This document shows, in pieces, positions 46,962-56,387 of a stretch of 64,000 nucleotides of DNA (positions are counted from its first letter, which is position 1; each line of letters opens with the position of its first letter). Both the position numbers and the translations under genes were made by a program. The DNA comes from Candidatus Binatota bacterium. GTDB taxonomy: Bacteria; Desulfobacterota; Binatia; UBA1149. Under the pieces are notes generated by a model. The model worked only from the letters and a program-made list of their open reading frames with translations. It did no database searches and was not told the origin of the DNA. The DNA lies in NCBI GenBank assembly GCA_012960245.1, contig DUBO01000049.1, positions 1 to 64,000 of the forward strand, given 5' to 3'.

Positions 46962-47720
46962 TCAGGATGAGCCCGGGCCGTCGACCCGGACGAGCTTGGG
47001 TTTCTCGAGTCGGCCCATCAAGTCGGCCAGCTTGAGCCACCAGACCACCACCAGCGCCTCGATCGCGATCTTCTTGTTCATCTTGGACGTGCCTTCCCTG
47101 CGGTCGGCAAAGATGATGGGCGTTTCGTGCAGGCGGTAACCCAGTCGCCAGGCTCGGTAGTTCATCTCGATCTGGAAACCGTAGCCGTTAGAGCGCACGC
47201 CCGGCAGGTCGATAGCCTCGAGCACCTCGCGGCGCCAGCACTTGAATCCGCCGGTAGCATCCATAACCGGCAGGCCGCCCAGTACTTTCTGTGCGTACAC
47301 GTTGCCGAAGTAGCTCAGCATGAGCCGCCCCATGGGCCAGTTGACCACGGTGATGCCGTCGATGTAGCGCGAGCCCAGCACAACGTCGTAGTTCTCGATA
47401 TGCTTGTAGAACTTTTCCAGGGCGTCGACCGGGTGCGAAAAATCGGCGTCCATCTGCACGATGAGGTCGGCGCCAAGGTCCAGCGCGCGGGCGAAGCCTT
47501 CCTTGTAGGCCGGGCCTATACCCTGCTTGCCGGGACGGTGCAGCACGTGAACCCTCGGGTTCTCGGCCACGATGCGATCAACAAGCTCACCGGTGCCGTC
47601 GGGCGAGTTGTCATCGATGATCAAAACCTCGTTTTCGGGGTCGACCACGAGAACCGCCGAAATGATCTTGGCGGCGTTGGGTGCCTCGTTGTAAGTCGGT
47701 ATGCAGACTATCTTTTTCAT
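46962..47720 (-). CDS. polyprenyl-phosphate mannose synthase (DPM1-like GT2)
   Basis: This 252-residue GT2 enzyme matches polyprenol monophosphomannose synthases over its whole length. IPTYNEAPNAAKII, IIDDNSPDGTGELVD, the metal-binding LIVQMDADFSHP and GSRYIDG are visible, as are MDATGGFKCWRREVL and YGFQIEMNYRAWRLGY. It moves mannose or a similar sugar from the nucleotide donor to polyprenyl phosphate, the donor used by the GT-C enzymes on the other side of the membrane. That makes it a likely supplier for the six GT-C-like proteins of the window. It starts at the ATG at 47720. Confidence 0.9.
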   Translation of the reverse strand: MKKIVCIPTYNEAPNAAKIISAVLVVDPENEVLIIDDNSPDGTGELVDRIVAENPRVHVLHRPGKQGIGPAYKEGFARALDLGADLIVQMDADFSHPVDALEKFYKHIENYDVVLGSRYIDGITVVNWPMGRLMLSYFGNVYAQKVLGGLPVMDATGGFKCWRREVLEAIDLPGVRSNGYGFQIEMNYRAWRLGYRLHETPIIFADRREGTSKMNKKIAIEALVVVWWLKLADLMGRLEKPKLVRVDGPGSS

Positions 47721-47801
47721 GTCGCTAGCGCCCGGGCGCAGAATCTGACTATCCCATACAGCCTAGCGCATGCAGAACATACCCGCAGGGTTTTTTATAT
47801 G

Positions 47802-47837
47802 AGACCGGGTACCTTTTCCGCTGATGAGACCCGGTCT
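47802..47837. repeat. Inverted repeat at the 3' end of a glycosyltransferase gene
   Basis: AGACCGGGT (47802-47810) and ACCCGGTCT (47829-47837) form a perfect nine-base stem with an 18-base loop, two bases beyond the stop of the GT2 gene at 47840. There is no U-tract behind it on the minus strand. It could be a processing or pausing hairpin between two parts of the glycan operon. Confidence 0.5.
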
Positions 47838-47839
47838 GG

Positions 47840-48739
47840 TTAGCGGAGGTGGAGCTGCTCGAAGGGGATGGGGCGGCCAGCGAGGCCGTCCAGCCAGCCG
47901 CGTAGTTTGAGCAACACCCCGCCCTGCTCGCCCGTGGCCAGGCGGCGCAGGTATTGAAAAGGCAGCGTGAGTACTATGGCGGCCGCGAGCAGCACCCGCT
48001 GCTGAAAACTGCCGTGACGCCGCGCATAGAGAACGCTGTTGCGAGCGCTCAGGTAACGCTTGAAGCCCGAGTAGCCGCCACTGCTCGCGCTGCCCCGGTG
48101 AACGACCGTGGCCAGCCCGCTGTAGTGCATGCTCCAGCCCAGCTCTCGCGCCCTCGCCGCCCAGTCGACGTCTTCGTGGTAGGCAAAATAGTTTTCGTCG
48201 AACAGGCCCACCGCCTCCAAGGCCGCGCGCCTGAACAGCACCGAGCAACCGGGCAGCCACGGCACCTCGCGCTCGCCCTGCCAGCGCGGGCCATACTCGC
48301 GTCCCTGCCCCACCAGGCGCACAAGGCTCTGCAACCAGTTGACCTCGCCCCAGGCCACCCACAGGCGGCTCGGATCGTCGGCTGAAAGCACGGCCGGCGC
48401 CACGGCCGCGGCCCGCGGGTGACGCTCAAGGCAGGCCAGCAGGAGATCCAGCGCTTCGGGATCGACCACGGTATCGTTGTTGAGCACCCACACGGCCTCG
48501 GCCCCGTCGGCCAGCGCGCGCTTCAGTCCAACGTTGTTGCCACCCGCGTAACCCAGGTTCTGATCGTTCTCCAGCAGGGTCACACCGACGAGTTCGTCGC
48601 CACAGGCCTCCGCCAGCCGCGGCCTTGAGCCGTTGTCGACCACTACGATGTCCAGGCCGCTCACTTCACGCAGGCTGCGCAGGCAGGCCAGCGTGTCCTG
48701 GTGTCCGTTCCAGTCGAGCACTACCGCGGTGACTTTCAC
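47840..48739 (-). CDS. GT2-family glycosyltransferase, rhamnosyltransferase-like
   Basis: This 299-residue GT-A-fold enzyme begins with a GTG and shows [44 protein letters not shown] and WVLNNDTVVDPEAL, the pattern of rhamnosyltransferase-like GT2 proteins. The GLFDENYFAYHEDVDWAARA segment carries the ED acid motif. A short C-terminal hydrophobic stretch (VLLAAAIVLTLPFQYL) may hold it at the membrane. It overlaps the upstream GT4 gene by four bases (GTGA). Its sugar is not determined. Confidence 0.9.
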   Translation of the reverse strand: MKVTAVVLDWNGHQDTLACLRSLREVSGLDIVVVDNGSRPRLAEACGDELVGVTLLENDQNLGYAGGNNVGLKRALADGAEAVWVLNNDTVVDPEALDLLLACLERHPRAAAVAPAVLSADDPSRLWVAWGEVNWLQSLVRLVGQGREYGPRWQGEREVPWLPGCSVLFRRAALEAVGLFDENYFAYHEDVDWAARARELGWSMHYSGLATVVHRGSASSGGYSGFKRYLSARNSVLYARRHGSFQQRVLLAAAIVLTLPFQYLRRLATGEQGGVLLKLRGWLDGLAGRPIPFEQLHLR

Positions 48740-49833
48740 TGCTGCCCCCGGCCAGCGGCCAGCGCCCGGGCGTAGACTGCGCGGGTGAGACGGGCGGTGT
48801 TGGACCAGGTAAAATTCGCGGCGCGCTCAAGGCCGGCCTTCGCCAGCTGTTCGGCCAGCTCATCGTCCTCCAGCAGGCGGCCGATGGCCGCGGCCAGCGA
48901 CGCCGAGTCTTCGTTTTCGACCAGCAGGCCCGCGTTTCCCACCACCTCGGGTATGGAGCTGTTGGCAAAGCCGACCACCGGGCAGCCGGCGGCCATGGCC
49001 TCGAGAAAGGTGAGCCCGAAACCCTCGTACGAAGATGGCGAAACCATGCAGCGCAGGCTGCCGAGAAACAGCGGAATCTCTTCGTCGTCCAGGGGCCCGA
49101 GGTAGCGAACCCCGGGCAGGTTGCGGTCAAGAAACGCCGGCCGGTAGCCCGGCCGCAAGCGTCCGGCGACCAGCAACTGCCAGTCACTGCCAGCCGACAG
49201 GCTGCTGAAAGCATCGACCAGCAGGTCGAGATTCTTGCGCGGTTGCACCGTGCCCAGGTAGCCGATGACCCGGGGTCCTATGCCCTGCTCGCGTCGCCAG
49301 GCCTCGATCTCGTCGTCGCCCGGTCGCACTCCGGCCGCAGGTACACCCAGCGGCACCACCTCCACCTTGTCGCTCACGGCCGGGTAGTGGCTGGCAAGAT
49401 CATGGGCCGTACTCTGTGAATCGGTGAGCACCGCCTTGGCGAGGCTTATGCTGCGCGGGGTCTCCAGGGCCAGGTGCAGGCGCTGGGCCAGGGCGAAGCT
49501 CTCGGGATAGACCAGGTGGGCTACGTCGTGCACCGTCACCACGCCCGGGCGCCCCAGCAGGCCCGGCAACACGCCCTTGGTACCGTGAAAAAGCTCGGCG
49601 GGGTGCCCGAGCAGGGCGCGGCGCATCCACAGGTGATCCCACAGCGGCTGCTCCCAGGCACTGCGCAGGCGCACCCTGACGGTCTCAACACGGCCGCCGA
49701 AGGCGTCCGGGTGGTCAGTAAAAACCGTGTACTCGTCGGCGGGAAACTCTTTTGCCAGGGCGCCGGCCAGCTCGACCGCGTAAGTGGCCGGGCCGCCCAG
49801 GGTGCCGGCCACAGCTGACAGGGCTACATTCAC
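48736..49833 (-). CDS. GT4-family glycosyltransferase, mannosyltransferase-like
   Basis: This 365-residue GT-B-fold enzyme has an acceptor domain with GTLGGPATYAVELAGALAKE and PGVVTVHDVAHLVYPESF. The donor domain has VIGYLGTVQPRKNLDLLVDA and the PSSYEGFGLTFLEAMAAGCP nucleotide-sugar motif with the EGFG and E residues. These are typical of WbaZ- or mannosyl-type transferases. Both ends overlap neighbouring genes by four bases, so the gene is in the middle of a tightly coupled group of four. It starts at a GTG. Confidence 0.9.
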   Translation of the reverse strand: MNVALSAVAGTLGGPATYAVELAGALAKEFPADEYTVFTDHPDAFGGRVETVRVRLRSAWEQPLWDHLWMRRALLGHPAELFHGTKGVLPGLLGRPGVVTVHDVAHLVYPESFALAQRLHLALETPRSISLAKAVLTDSQSTAHDLASHYPAVSDKVEVVPLGVPAAGVRPGDDEIEAWRREQGIGPRVIGYLGTVQPRKNLDLLVDAFSSLSAGSDWQLLVAGRLRPGYRPAFLDRNLPGVRYLGPLDDEEIPLFLGSLRCMVSPSSYEGFGLTFLEAMAAGCPVVGFANSSIPEVVGNAGLLVENEDSASLAAAIGRLLEDDELAEQLAKAGLERAANFTWSNTARLTRAVYARALAAGRGQQ

Positions 49834-52055
49834 AGCAACGGCTCCTGCTGCTCCCCGCCGCCGCCAGCAGGCCTGTCCGCGTCGGGAACCCCCGCGGCCT
49901 CGAACACAAAATCAGGCGGGCGGCCGGTTTCCCCGCCCATTCCTGCGGCGGCGCCCCTGCCCATGGCCACCAGCACGCTTATCCTGCCCCTGAACAGGTA
50001 GCCCAGCATGCTCAGGCCCAGCATGGCAAAGTAGCCGGGCACGAACACTAGCTTCTCGAGCAGGTCCAGCCGGCGCGAGCCCAGCTGCCACAGGTTGCGA
50101 GCCTTGAGGTAGGCCGCCAGTCCCGTCATGCCGCCGCCAAAGCCGCGCCAGCCGGTGTGCGCAATCTCGGCCCCGGGCTCCACCCTCGGTGGCATTCCTA
50201 CCCGCCGGGCACGCAGGCAGTAGTCCACTTCTTCGTAGTACGCGAAGTAAGCCTCCTCGAAGCCGCCCACGCGGTTGTATAAATCGCGGCTGATGAGCAT
50301 GGCACAACCCAGTACACCGCCTACCTCATAGCTGGTCTGTCTCGGTCGTCGCGGCCTGAGCAGGCTGCGTGGCAACCAGGCCACGGTGGCCCAGTAACGC
50401 TCGCCTATCGACGCACTATGGGCGCCCGGCCAATCGCGCGCTATCCTCGGGCCCACCGGCCCGCAGTGGGGATTGCGCCGGGCGCAGGCCACCAGCGAAC
50501 TTATGGCCGTGGGCGTGGGCAGCGTGTCCCCGTTGAGCACGAGCACGTACTGGCAACCGTCGCCGAACAGCGTCTTGAGCGCGGCGTTGTTTCCACCGGC
50601 GTAGCCGAGGTTCTCGTCGTTGAGTAACAACCGGGCCTCAAAGCGCCCCGCCATGCCGGCCTCAAGCTCGCGTCGATCGGCGGCTTGAGAAGCATTGTCG
50701 ACCACCATGACCCGCAGGTTTCCGTAATCGCTGCCGGTCACGGCCAGCAGGCAGCGCAGGGTGGCCCGCGCGCTGTTGAAATTGAGTATGACCACGCCCA
50801 CCAGTGCTTCGTCGTCCGCAGTGCTCTCGATGACGGCGGGCTCTCCGACGGCGGTTCCTTCGACGGCTGTCTGTTCAGCTGTTGTTGCTTCGCCCGAAAG
50901 TGGCCCGGCCCAGCAGCGGCCGAGTTCCTGGTCGCCGAAGCGCCCCGCTATCAGTTCGGCAGCCGCCTCGCCCAGGCTGCGACGGTGACCCGCGGTTGAC
51001 GCCAGCGAGCTTATCGCCGCGGCCAGCGCGCCGGCCTCGGCTTCGCACAGAACCAGGTCGCGACCGTCGGTAAACACCTCGCGCACGGCTTCACAGTCGG
51101 CCGTTATCACGGCACGGCCCACGGCCGCCCCCTGGTAGACCTTGTTGGGTATAACCATGCGCGATTTCACCGAGTCGCCGAACACGCCCAGCACGATGTC
51201 GGCCTTCTCTATGAGCGCGGGCAGTTGTTCGTAGTCTACCCAGTCCTCGAACTCGGCGACCGCGCCGCTCAGCCTGACTCGCTGCTCAAACTCCGCCCGT
51301 GCTTCGCCCGTTCCCACGAACACGAAGGACAGGTCGTCGCGGTCGGCCAGCTGCTCTACGGCAGCGGCGATCACGTCGGTGCCGTGCAGCGGCAGGTACT
51401 GACCGAACCACAGCACCCGCAAGCGCCCGGCTTCGTCGGGCTGCTCGGCTTCGTTGGGCTGCTCAGCTTCGTCAGGCCGCTCAGTGACAATGGAATCGGC
51501 GTCATCGCCGAACACCGCAGCGTCGGCACCAAGGTAGCAGACCACTACGCGTTCTTCGGCCACACCCAGCACGTCGACAAAATAGCGCCGGTGGGCCTGG
51601 GTGTCGACGACCACCACGTCGGCCGCCCGGCAGCTGAGCCTGTCGAGCAACCGCAGCGCGCGCGCCGCCATGCCGCCCCTTGAGTAGACACCACGGTCGT
51701 CAACGAGGGTCTCAGTGAGCGAGACCAGCGGCGCAAAAATCACCCTCGGGCCTTGACGCAGGCTCACCAGGCGCAGCAGCAATACGTCGAGCTGGCCGTT
51801 GAACCCCACTACGGCCACCGGCGTGCCGCCGCTTGTCCACCAACGACGGGTCAGCTTAACGGCGGCCGAGAGCCACCCTACCAGGCCCCTGAGCAGGCCA
51901 AGCGGCCCGAAGTACGCTGCGCCCTTATCACGGGTGTGCTCCCACACTGGCTCGTGGATTTCGACCAGCTCATAGCCGGCAGCTGCTATGGCCCTCGCGT
52001 AAATGCGATTGGCGCTGTGGCGGCGATTGTAGGTGCCAAAGAGGCAAGCCCTCAT
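49830..52055 (-). CDS. fused GT4-GT2 bifunctional glycosyltransferase
   Basis: This 741-residue protein joins two transferases. The GT4-like part (residues about 1-385) has [35 protein letters not shown] and [21 protein letters not shown] Thr/Glu/Ala-rich linker (about 387-415) leads to a GT2 part (about 418-690) with [46 protein letters not shown] and [21 protein letters not shown] small tandem repeat ([14 protein letters not shown]) interrupts the GT4 part near residue 196. The GT2 half is close to the separate GT2 at 47840-48739. Fusion suggests two consecutive sugar additions. Confidence 0.87.
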   Translation of the reverse strand: MRACLFGTYNRRHSANRIYARAIAAAGYELVEIHEPVWEHTRDKGAAYFGPLGLLRGLVGWLSAAVKLTRRWWTSGGTPVAVVGFNGQLDVLLLRLVSLRQGPRVIFAPLVSLTETLVDDRGVYSRGGMAARALRLLDRLSCRAADVVVVDTQAHRRYFVDVLGVAEERVVVCYLGADAAVFGDDADSIVTERPDEAEQPNEAEQPDEAGRLRVLWFGQYLPLHGTDVIAAAVEQLADRDDLSFVFVGTGEARAEFEQRVRLSGAVAEFEDWVDYEQLPALIEKADIVLGVFGDSVKSRMVIPNKVYQGAAVGRAVITADCEAVREVFTDGRDLVLCEAEAGALAAAISSLASTAGHRRSLGEAAAELIAGRFGDQELGRCWAGPLSGEATTAEQTAVEGTAVGEPAVIESTADDEALVGVVILNFNSARATLRCLLAVTGSDYGNLRVMVVDNASQAADRRELEAGMAGRFEARLLLNDENLGYAGGNNAALKTLFGDGCQYVLVLNGDTLPTPTAISSLVACARRNPHCGPVGPRIARDWPGAHSASIGERYWATVAWLPRSLLRPRRPRQTSYEVGGVLGCAMLISRDLYNRVGGFEEAYFAYYEEVDYCLRARRVGMPPRVEPGAEIAHTGWRGFGGGMTGLAAYLKARNLWQLGSRRLDLLEKLVFVPGYFAMLGLSMLGYLFRGRISVLVAMGRGAAAGMGGETGRPPDFVFEAAGVPDADRPAGGGGEQQEPLL

Positions 52056-53050
52056 CTACCCGCCCGCTGCTCTTTCCCGCGTTGGCCATTCTCTCGTTGG
52101 CCATTCTCCGCCTCGCCGAGCTCGAGCCGGCGCACCCTGAGCAGGGTGTCTTCTAGCAATCGACGACTCGAACCTATCAGGTCGGCCACCATGCCTATGA
52201 GCACGGTCTGGAAACCAGCGAGCAACAGGACCGCTACCAGTATCAGCGATTGAATGTGTCCCTCGCCACCCGTGGTGAGGTAGTAGTAGAGAAAGCGTGC
52301 GCCCAGGGCCGAACCCGCAAGGAGCAGGGCCAGTCCTATGGCCGAAAAAAACCTCAGCGGTTCGTACAATGCGTAGATGCGCACGATGGTCGACAGGCTC
52401 TTGGTCAGGTAGGTAAAAGTGCGCGTAAAGAGCCGTGAAGGTCGCAGGTCGGGGTTGACCCCCACGGCCACGTGGGCAACCGATAGCTGCTTTTTGCCCG
52501 CCTGTATTATGGTCTCCAGGGTATAGGTGAAGTCCGAAACCACGTTCATGCGCAGCGCCGCTTCGCGCGAAAACGCGCGAAAACCGCTGGTCACGTCGGG
52601 TACGTTGGTGCCCGACACGCCGCGTACTATTGCCGACCCGATCGCCTGCAACAGCTTCTTGATCGGCGAGAAATGGGCCAGGGTCGAGGGCGCGCGGTCG
52701 CCCACCACCATGTCGGCCTCGCCCCTGAGAATAGGATCGACCAGCTGCTGTATGCAGGCGGCGTCGTACTGGTTGTCGGCGTCGGTGTTAACGATTATAT
52801 CGGCGCCCAGCCGCAGCGCTTTGTCGAGCCCGGTCGAAAAAGCCCGCGCCAGGCCCTGGTTTACCGGCACCCTGACCACGTGCTCAACACCCAGCTCGGC
52901 GGCCACCTCGGCCGTGCGATCGGTGCTGCCGTCGTCTACAACGAGAAACTCCACCTCGTCTACGCCGCGCAACACGCGCGGCAGCTCGGCCACGGTGGCT
53001 GGGAGCCATTGCTCCTCGTTGTAGCAGGGTATCTGTATGACCAGTTTCAC
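52052..53050 (-). CDS. GT2-family glycosyltransferase with C-terminal membrane anchor
   Basis: From the GTG at 53050 the protein has 332 residues (an upstream in-frame start at 53119 adds 23 unconvincing residues). The catalytic part has [53 protein letters not shown] and [17 protein letters not shown], a polyprenyl-phosphate-sugar-synthase-like pattern. Two membrane helices ([36 protein letters not shown]) follow, as in undecaprenyl-phosphate transferases of the GtrB type. It heads the long operon and overlaps the fused GT gene by four bases. It may charge a polyprenyl carrier with a second sugar. Confidence 0.87.
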   Translation of the reverse strand: MKLVIQIPCYNEEQWLPATVAELPRVLRGVDEVEFLVVDDGSTDRTAEVAAELGVEHVVRVPVNQGLARAFSTGLDKALRLGADIIVNTDADNQYDAACIQQLVDPILRGEADMVVGDRAPSTLAHFSPIKKLLQAIGSAIVRGVSGTNVPDVTSGFRAFSREAALRMNVVSDFTYTLETIIQAGKKQLSVAHVAVGVNPDLRPSRLFTRTFTYLTKSLSTIVRIYALYEPLRFFSAIGLALLLAGSALGARFLYYYLTTGGEGHIQSLILVAVLLLAGFQTVLIGMVADLIGSSRRLLEDTLLRVRRLELGEAENGQRENGQRGKEQRAGR

Positions 53051-53234
53051 TGGAATTCCGTTGGGTGGGCCCCCCGATCGAGGGGGCGATATATCCGGGC
53101 CGCAACGCGATTCTACCACGGTACAGCTGAGCGCGCAGGCGCGTATTTAGCTGCTGAGCGGGCACAGAAATCGCCCGTTACCCCCCCAACCGGGTAAAAA
53201 ACAGCGCGATAATCGAATGAACCGGCTTTTGGCC
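53051..53234. other. Upstream region of the glycan operon and the secreted-protein gene
   Basis: This part of the 356-base gap between two divergent starts holds no reading frame I can support. The promoter of the minus-strand operon is expected here but no clear boxes were found. The plus-strand promoter begins at 53235. Confidence 0.4.
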
Positions 53235-53264
53235 TTGACAACCGGCCTGCCAAGTTACTATAAA
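53235..53264 (+). promoter_or_regulatory. Consensus sigma70-type promoter of the cysteine-rich secreted protein
   Basis: A perfect TTGACA (53235-53240) is followed after 18 bases by TATAAA (53259-53264). It is the best-matching promoter I saw in the window. It implies an untranslated leader of about 135 bases before the ATG at 53407. The leader contains a hairpin, CGGAGC-TGCTTTT-GCTCCG (53336-53354), and ends with an AGGAGG ribosome site. High expression is inferred. Confidence 0.75.
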
Positions 53265-53406
53265 CGACGCAACTGGAACCTTACGACCGCTGCAGGGAAA
53301 TCTAGTCGAGTGACCGCCACCCCCGGGTGATTGGTCGGAGCTGCTTTTGCTCCGCGACTTTGCAGTCTTAGGCAGGCGGATCGTTTCCATAGGAGGAAAA
53401 AAAGCA

Positions 53407-54084
53407 ATGAAGAAATTTTCTATGTTCCTGGCGGCCGTTGCTCTGGTCGCATTTACTGCAGGTGTTTCCAACGCGGAAGATTGCCTGTTTGACAGCCCGG
53501 CGAAGGCCAAGGGCATCAAAGCGTCCATGGTTCGTGCGGTTGCGTCCTGCGTAGGTAGCGTTACCTACCCGGGCACCAACACCACCACGAGCACTGGTGG
53601 TACGCCTGGTTGCACCCCGCCTTTCTTTTACTCAGCCTACTCGTTCGGCCCCAAGGGCGCGTGCAGCTATTCCAACAAGGGTAAGACCGAAATACCTTGC
53701 AGTGATGGAGTAGAGGCAGAGTGCTACAACCTGACCCAATCGGTCAAGTGTAAGGATATCGTGGACATCGACGAGGTTACGCCGATCGATGGCGCTGCAG
53801 CCACTGGCTGGAGCCTGCAGTCTGTTACCCGTCCTACGGTTAACGACATAACGGCCGGAGTCGCGATCACCATCTTCGACTTCCCCGTGCAGAGCGTATT
53901 CCCTTGCATAAAGGGTTGCGGCAAAGGCAAGCTGAAGTTCAAGGGCGACACGAACACCCTGCTCGCCGGCCTGGGCCTGCCCCCCTTGGGTGTATGCTCG
54001 AGCCTCGCACCGCAGACCATCGTGGTGTCTGACCCTGACGGCAACCAGTTTGCTGTATTGGGCGGCGGCGGAACCGGCAGCTGA
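53407..54084 (+). CDS. secreted cysteine-rich protein of unknown function
   Basis: I do not recognise a family. The ATG at 53407 follows ATAGGAGGAAAAAAAGC, a strong ribosome site, and gives 225 residues. A Sec signal (KKFSMFLAAVALVAFTAGVS, cleaved about after NA) is followed by a mature part of about 204 residues. It has ten cysteines (AEDC, ASC, PGC, GAC, IPC, AEC, VKC, FPC, KGC, GVC), enough for five disulfides, and is rich in Gly, Thr and Ser. It has a consensus promoter, a leader hairpin and a strong terminator, so it is a single-gene unit and probably abundant. It sits between two glycan-related gene groups. Confidence 0.85.
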   Translation: MKKFSMFLAAVALVAFTAGVSNAEDCLFDSPAKAKGIKASMVRAVASCVGSVTYPGTNTTTSTGGTPGCTPPFFYSAYSFGPKGACSYSNKGKTEIPCSDGVEAECYNLTQSVKCKDIVDIDEVTPIDGAAATGWSLQSVTRPTVNDITAGVAITIFDFPVQSVFPCIKGCGKGKLKFKGDTNTLLAGLGLPPLGVCSSLAPQTIVVSDPDGNQFAVLGGGGTGS

Positions 54085-54132
54085 TAATCCCGGCGATCTC
54101 GCTGGCCTGACCAACAAGACTGCAAAGTCTAC

Positions 54133-54168
54133 CGGCGGCATCCCTCTCGGGGGGTGCCGCCTTTTTTT
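54133..54168 (+). terminator. Rho-independent terminator
   Basis: A GC-rich stem (GGCGGCA..CCC paired with GGG..TGCCGCC) with a short loop is followed by seven T residues. It begins 48 bases after the stop of the cysteine-rich secreted protein and ends its transcript. The downstream GT-C gene must have its own promoter or rely on read-through. Confidence 0.9.
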
Positions 54169-54291
54169 GTGCTCGCGGCATGGGGCTCCCCGAGGTCAGT
54201 TGTCGCCAGCAGGGTTGGCCACCTATTGCGTTCACCGACCACGGAGGGCAGCATTTCGGCGGGACACGGGCCGCAGTGTCCCGGCAAGCGC

Positions 54292-56373
54292 GTGAACCCC
54301 TCGGATCTGTTCAGACTATTGCTGGCACCGGTGTCGCTGTACCTGCTGCTGTACGGACCGGGCCAGGCCCTGCGTTCAACGCGCGGTACCGCCCTGCCCC
54401 CTGCATTCGGCCGCATGGCGCTGAGCGTGGCGTGGACCAGCGCCGTGGGGCTGCTGCTCGTTGCCGCGGGGTCTTACTCACTGCCCACCCTGCTGCTGGT
54501 CAACGCCGGCACCTGCCTCGTTGGCTACATGTCCAGGGGGCTGCGCCAACGCGACCCCGCTGACGGCAGAACTAGAGCCAGTGCGGGTCCGCTGGTAGCC
54601 CTGCTTGTACTCTGCCTCTACTGGCCCGCCTGGCAGACACAGCTGGCCTCCTGGGATTCGAGCGTTTACATGGCAGCGGGCAACCACCTGGCCCTTTCAG
54701 GCACGCTGGAGAAAGACGACCCCGTGGCCACTGGGCTCAACACGTTTACCCGGCGCAGGGTCTTCGGCTCTGTATGGCCGGGAGCCGCATGGAAACCGCC
54801 CTTCTCGCGCTTGCCTCACTCCATGATTCACATGAGTCACAACGACAGCGTGGCGCGCCCCGCCCATCACCCCCTACCAATGCTATGGGCTGCAATTTCC
54901 AGCGAGGTGGCCGGCCCCGCGCGCTCCGGCGCTTTCTCCGGGCTCATGCTTTCGCTCGCCGCCTGGGCACTGTGGATCTTCCTGCGCCGACGGGTACCCG
55001 CCGTGGCGGCCACGCTCGGCGTGCTCGGCCTGGCCTGCTCGGCCAGCTGGTACTACGCCGGGCACGTGGCCCTGCCGGCGCCGCTGGCCTGTTTCTTTAC
55101 CTGGGCAGGAATCGCCCTGCTCGACGGCTGGGAAGAAGAAGGCAGCAGCAGCGACGCCGGCCTGGCGGGGGTGATGCTCGGCATGGCGGCGGTGGCCCGC
55201 GTTGAGTTTGCACTGTTCGTGCTGGTGTCGCTGCTGGCCCGGGGCCTGTTGCGCCGCCACGGACTGGGTTGCCGGCCCCTGGCTCCTCGTTTTGCGGTCG
55301 GCCTGGGTGCGGCCTTCGCCCTGTTGGCAACCGAGCTGCTGCTGCTGCCCGCTGCCTGGACCGGCCCCCTAGACCTGGCGTTCACCTGGATGAAGGTAGG
55401 CGTGGTCTTTGCTGCGCTGAAGCAACCGGTGGCCGCCGGGCTGGTCAGCCTGGCGCTGTGCGCGCTGTGCGTGGTCGGGGCCAGGCGCCTGGGCCTGGCC
55501 AGGTTCTGCGCTACCGGCACGTTGGCGGCGCTACTCGCCGGCTTTGCCTGGGCGGGCAGGGCCGATGCCTTCGAACACATGCCCGGTTGGACGGTTGATT
55601 GGCTGGGATGGCCGCTGCTGTTGCTGGCTCCGCTGGGCTTGCGACTGGCGTGGCGAGAGCGGATGCGCCACACGGGCAACGGCTTCTTCCTGGTCTTCGG
55701 CGGCCTTACGGCCCTGCTGCTGTTCTACGACCCGCACGTGAGCACCATCATGCCCTGGGCCTCCAGGCGCATGGTTCCGGTGCTGGCGCCCATGCTGGTG
55801 GTGCTGGCCACGCTGGCCGTGTCGCGCATGGTGACCGAAAGCACGACAGCACGCGGCAGACTGGCCGGCGTGGCTGCCGGTGTCGCGCTTGCCGTCGGAC
55901 TGCTGCTGCCCGCCCAGCCCATGTGGGGTCGGCAGCCCTGGTCCGGTACCTGGACGCAACTGCGCGACTTCGCGGCTCTGCTTCCCGATGACGCCACGCT
56001 GCTGGTCGACTCCCGGCTCAACTACCTCGGGATGTCTGCCCCGCTCTGGCTAACCTGGCAGCGCGAGGTTGTGCCCGTGCAAGCCCACAACCGCAGGGGA
56101 GCCAACCAGGTGGCTGGCCTGACGCGACTGCTCGAAAAACGCGGGCCGGTGTACCTGGCACTGCCGGCCAAGCGCGCCCAGGACCGTCACATCCTTTTTA
56201 CGCGACAGGAGCACGTGGCTGACTTCACCTTTGAGCTGCTTCTGCCCCAGGCCAGCGAGTCTGCTCCGCCCCAACACTTTCACGTGTATCCGACGACTGT
56301 CTCGTTACTGCGCCTGGAGCCGGTCTATTTCAAACCACGACCGCCGGCCGCTGACCGCCCCGGCGCCGACTGA
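54292..56373 (+). CDS. GT-C-like multi-pass membrane protein, putative glycosyltransferase
   Basis: From the GTG at 54292 this is a 693-residue membrane protein with about twelve hydrophobic helices and a soluble last 160 residues. The reading frame continues upstream to 54154 but overlaps the terminator, so that part is not used. The first loop (WQTQLASWDSSVYMAAGNHLA) has an acidic-aromatic arrangement typical of GT-C enzymes. An EMPGWTVDWLG-type later loop and PLWLTWQREVVPVQAHNRRG in the tail are distinctive. It converges on the TMTC-like gene with 14 bases between stops. The donor and acceptor are unknown. Confidence 0.65.
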   Translation: MNPSDLFRLLLAPVSLYLLLYGPGQALRSTRGTALPPAFGRMALSVAWTSAVGLLLVAAGSYSLPTLLLVNAGTCLVGYMSRGLRQRDPADGRTRASAGPLVALLVLCLYWPAWQTQLASWDSSVYMAAGNHLALSGTLEKDDPVATGLNTFTRRRVFGSVWPGAAWKPPFSRLPHSMIHMSHNDSVARPAHHPLPMLWAAISSEVAGPARSGAFSGLMLSLAAWALWIFLRRRVPAVAATLGVLGLACSASWYYAGHVALPAPLACFFTWAGIALLDGWEEEGSSSDAGLAGVMLGMAAVARVEFALFVLVSLLARGLLRRHGLGCRPLAPRFAVGLGAAFALLATELLLLPAAWTGPLDLAFTWMKVGVVFAALKQPVAAGLVSLALCALCVVGARRLGLARFCATGTLAALLAGFAWAGRADAFEHMPGWTVDWLGWPLLLLAPLGLRLAWRERMRHTGNGFFLVFGGLTALLLFYDPHVSTIMPWASRRMVPVLAPMLVVLATLAVSRMVTESTTARGRLAGVAAGVALAVGLLLPAQPMWGRQPWSGTWTQLRDFAALLPDDATLLVDSRLNYLGMSAPLWLTWQREVVPVQAHNRRGANQVAGLTRLLEKRGPVYLALPAKRAQDRHILFTRQEHVADFTFELLLPQASESAPPQHFHVYPTTVSLLRLEPVYFKPRPPAADRPGAD

Positions 56374-56387
56374 AGAGGCGGCGACAA

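Noticed and set aside
47785-47799. CCCGCAGGG followed by TTTTTT as a terminator
   Set aside because: The stem has only a few pairs and no plus-strand gene ends there.
54154-54291. Longer N-terminus for the GT-C-like protein
   Set aside because: It would begin inside the terminator hairpin; the GTG at 54292 fits the first membrane helix.
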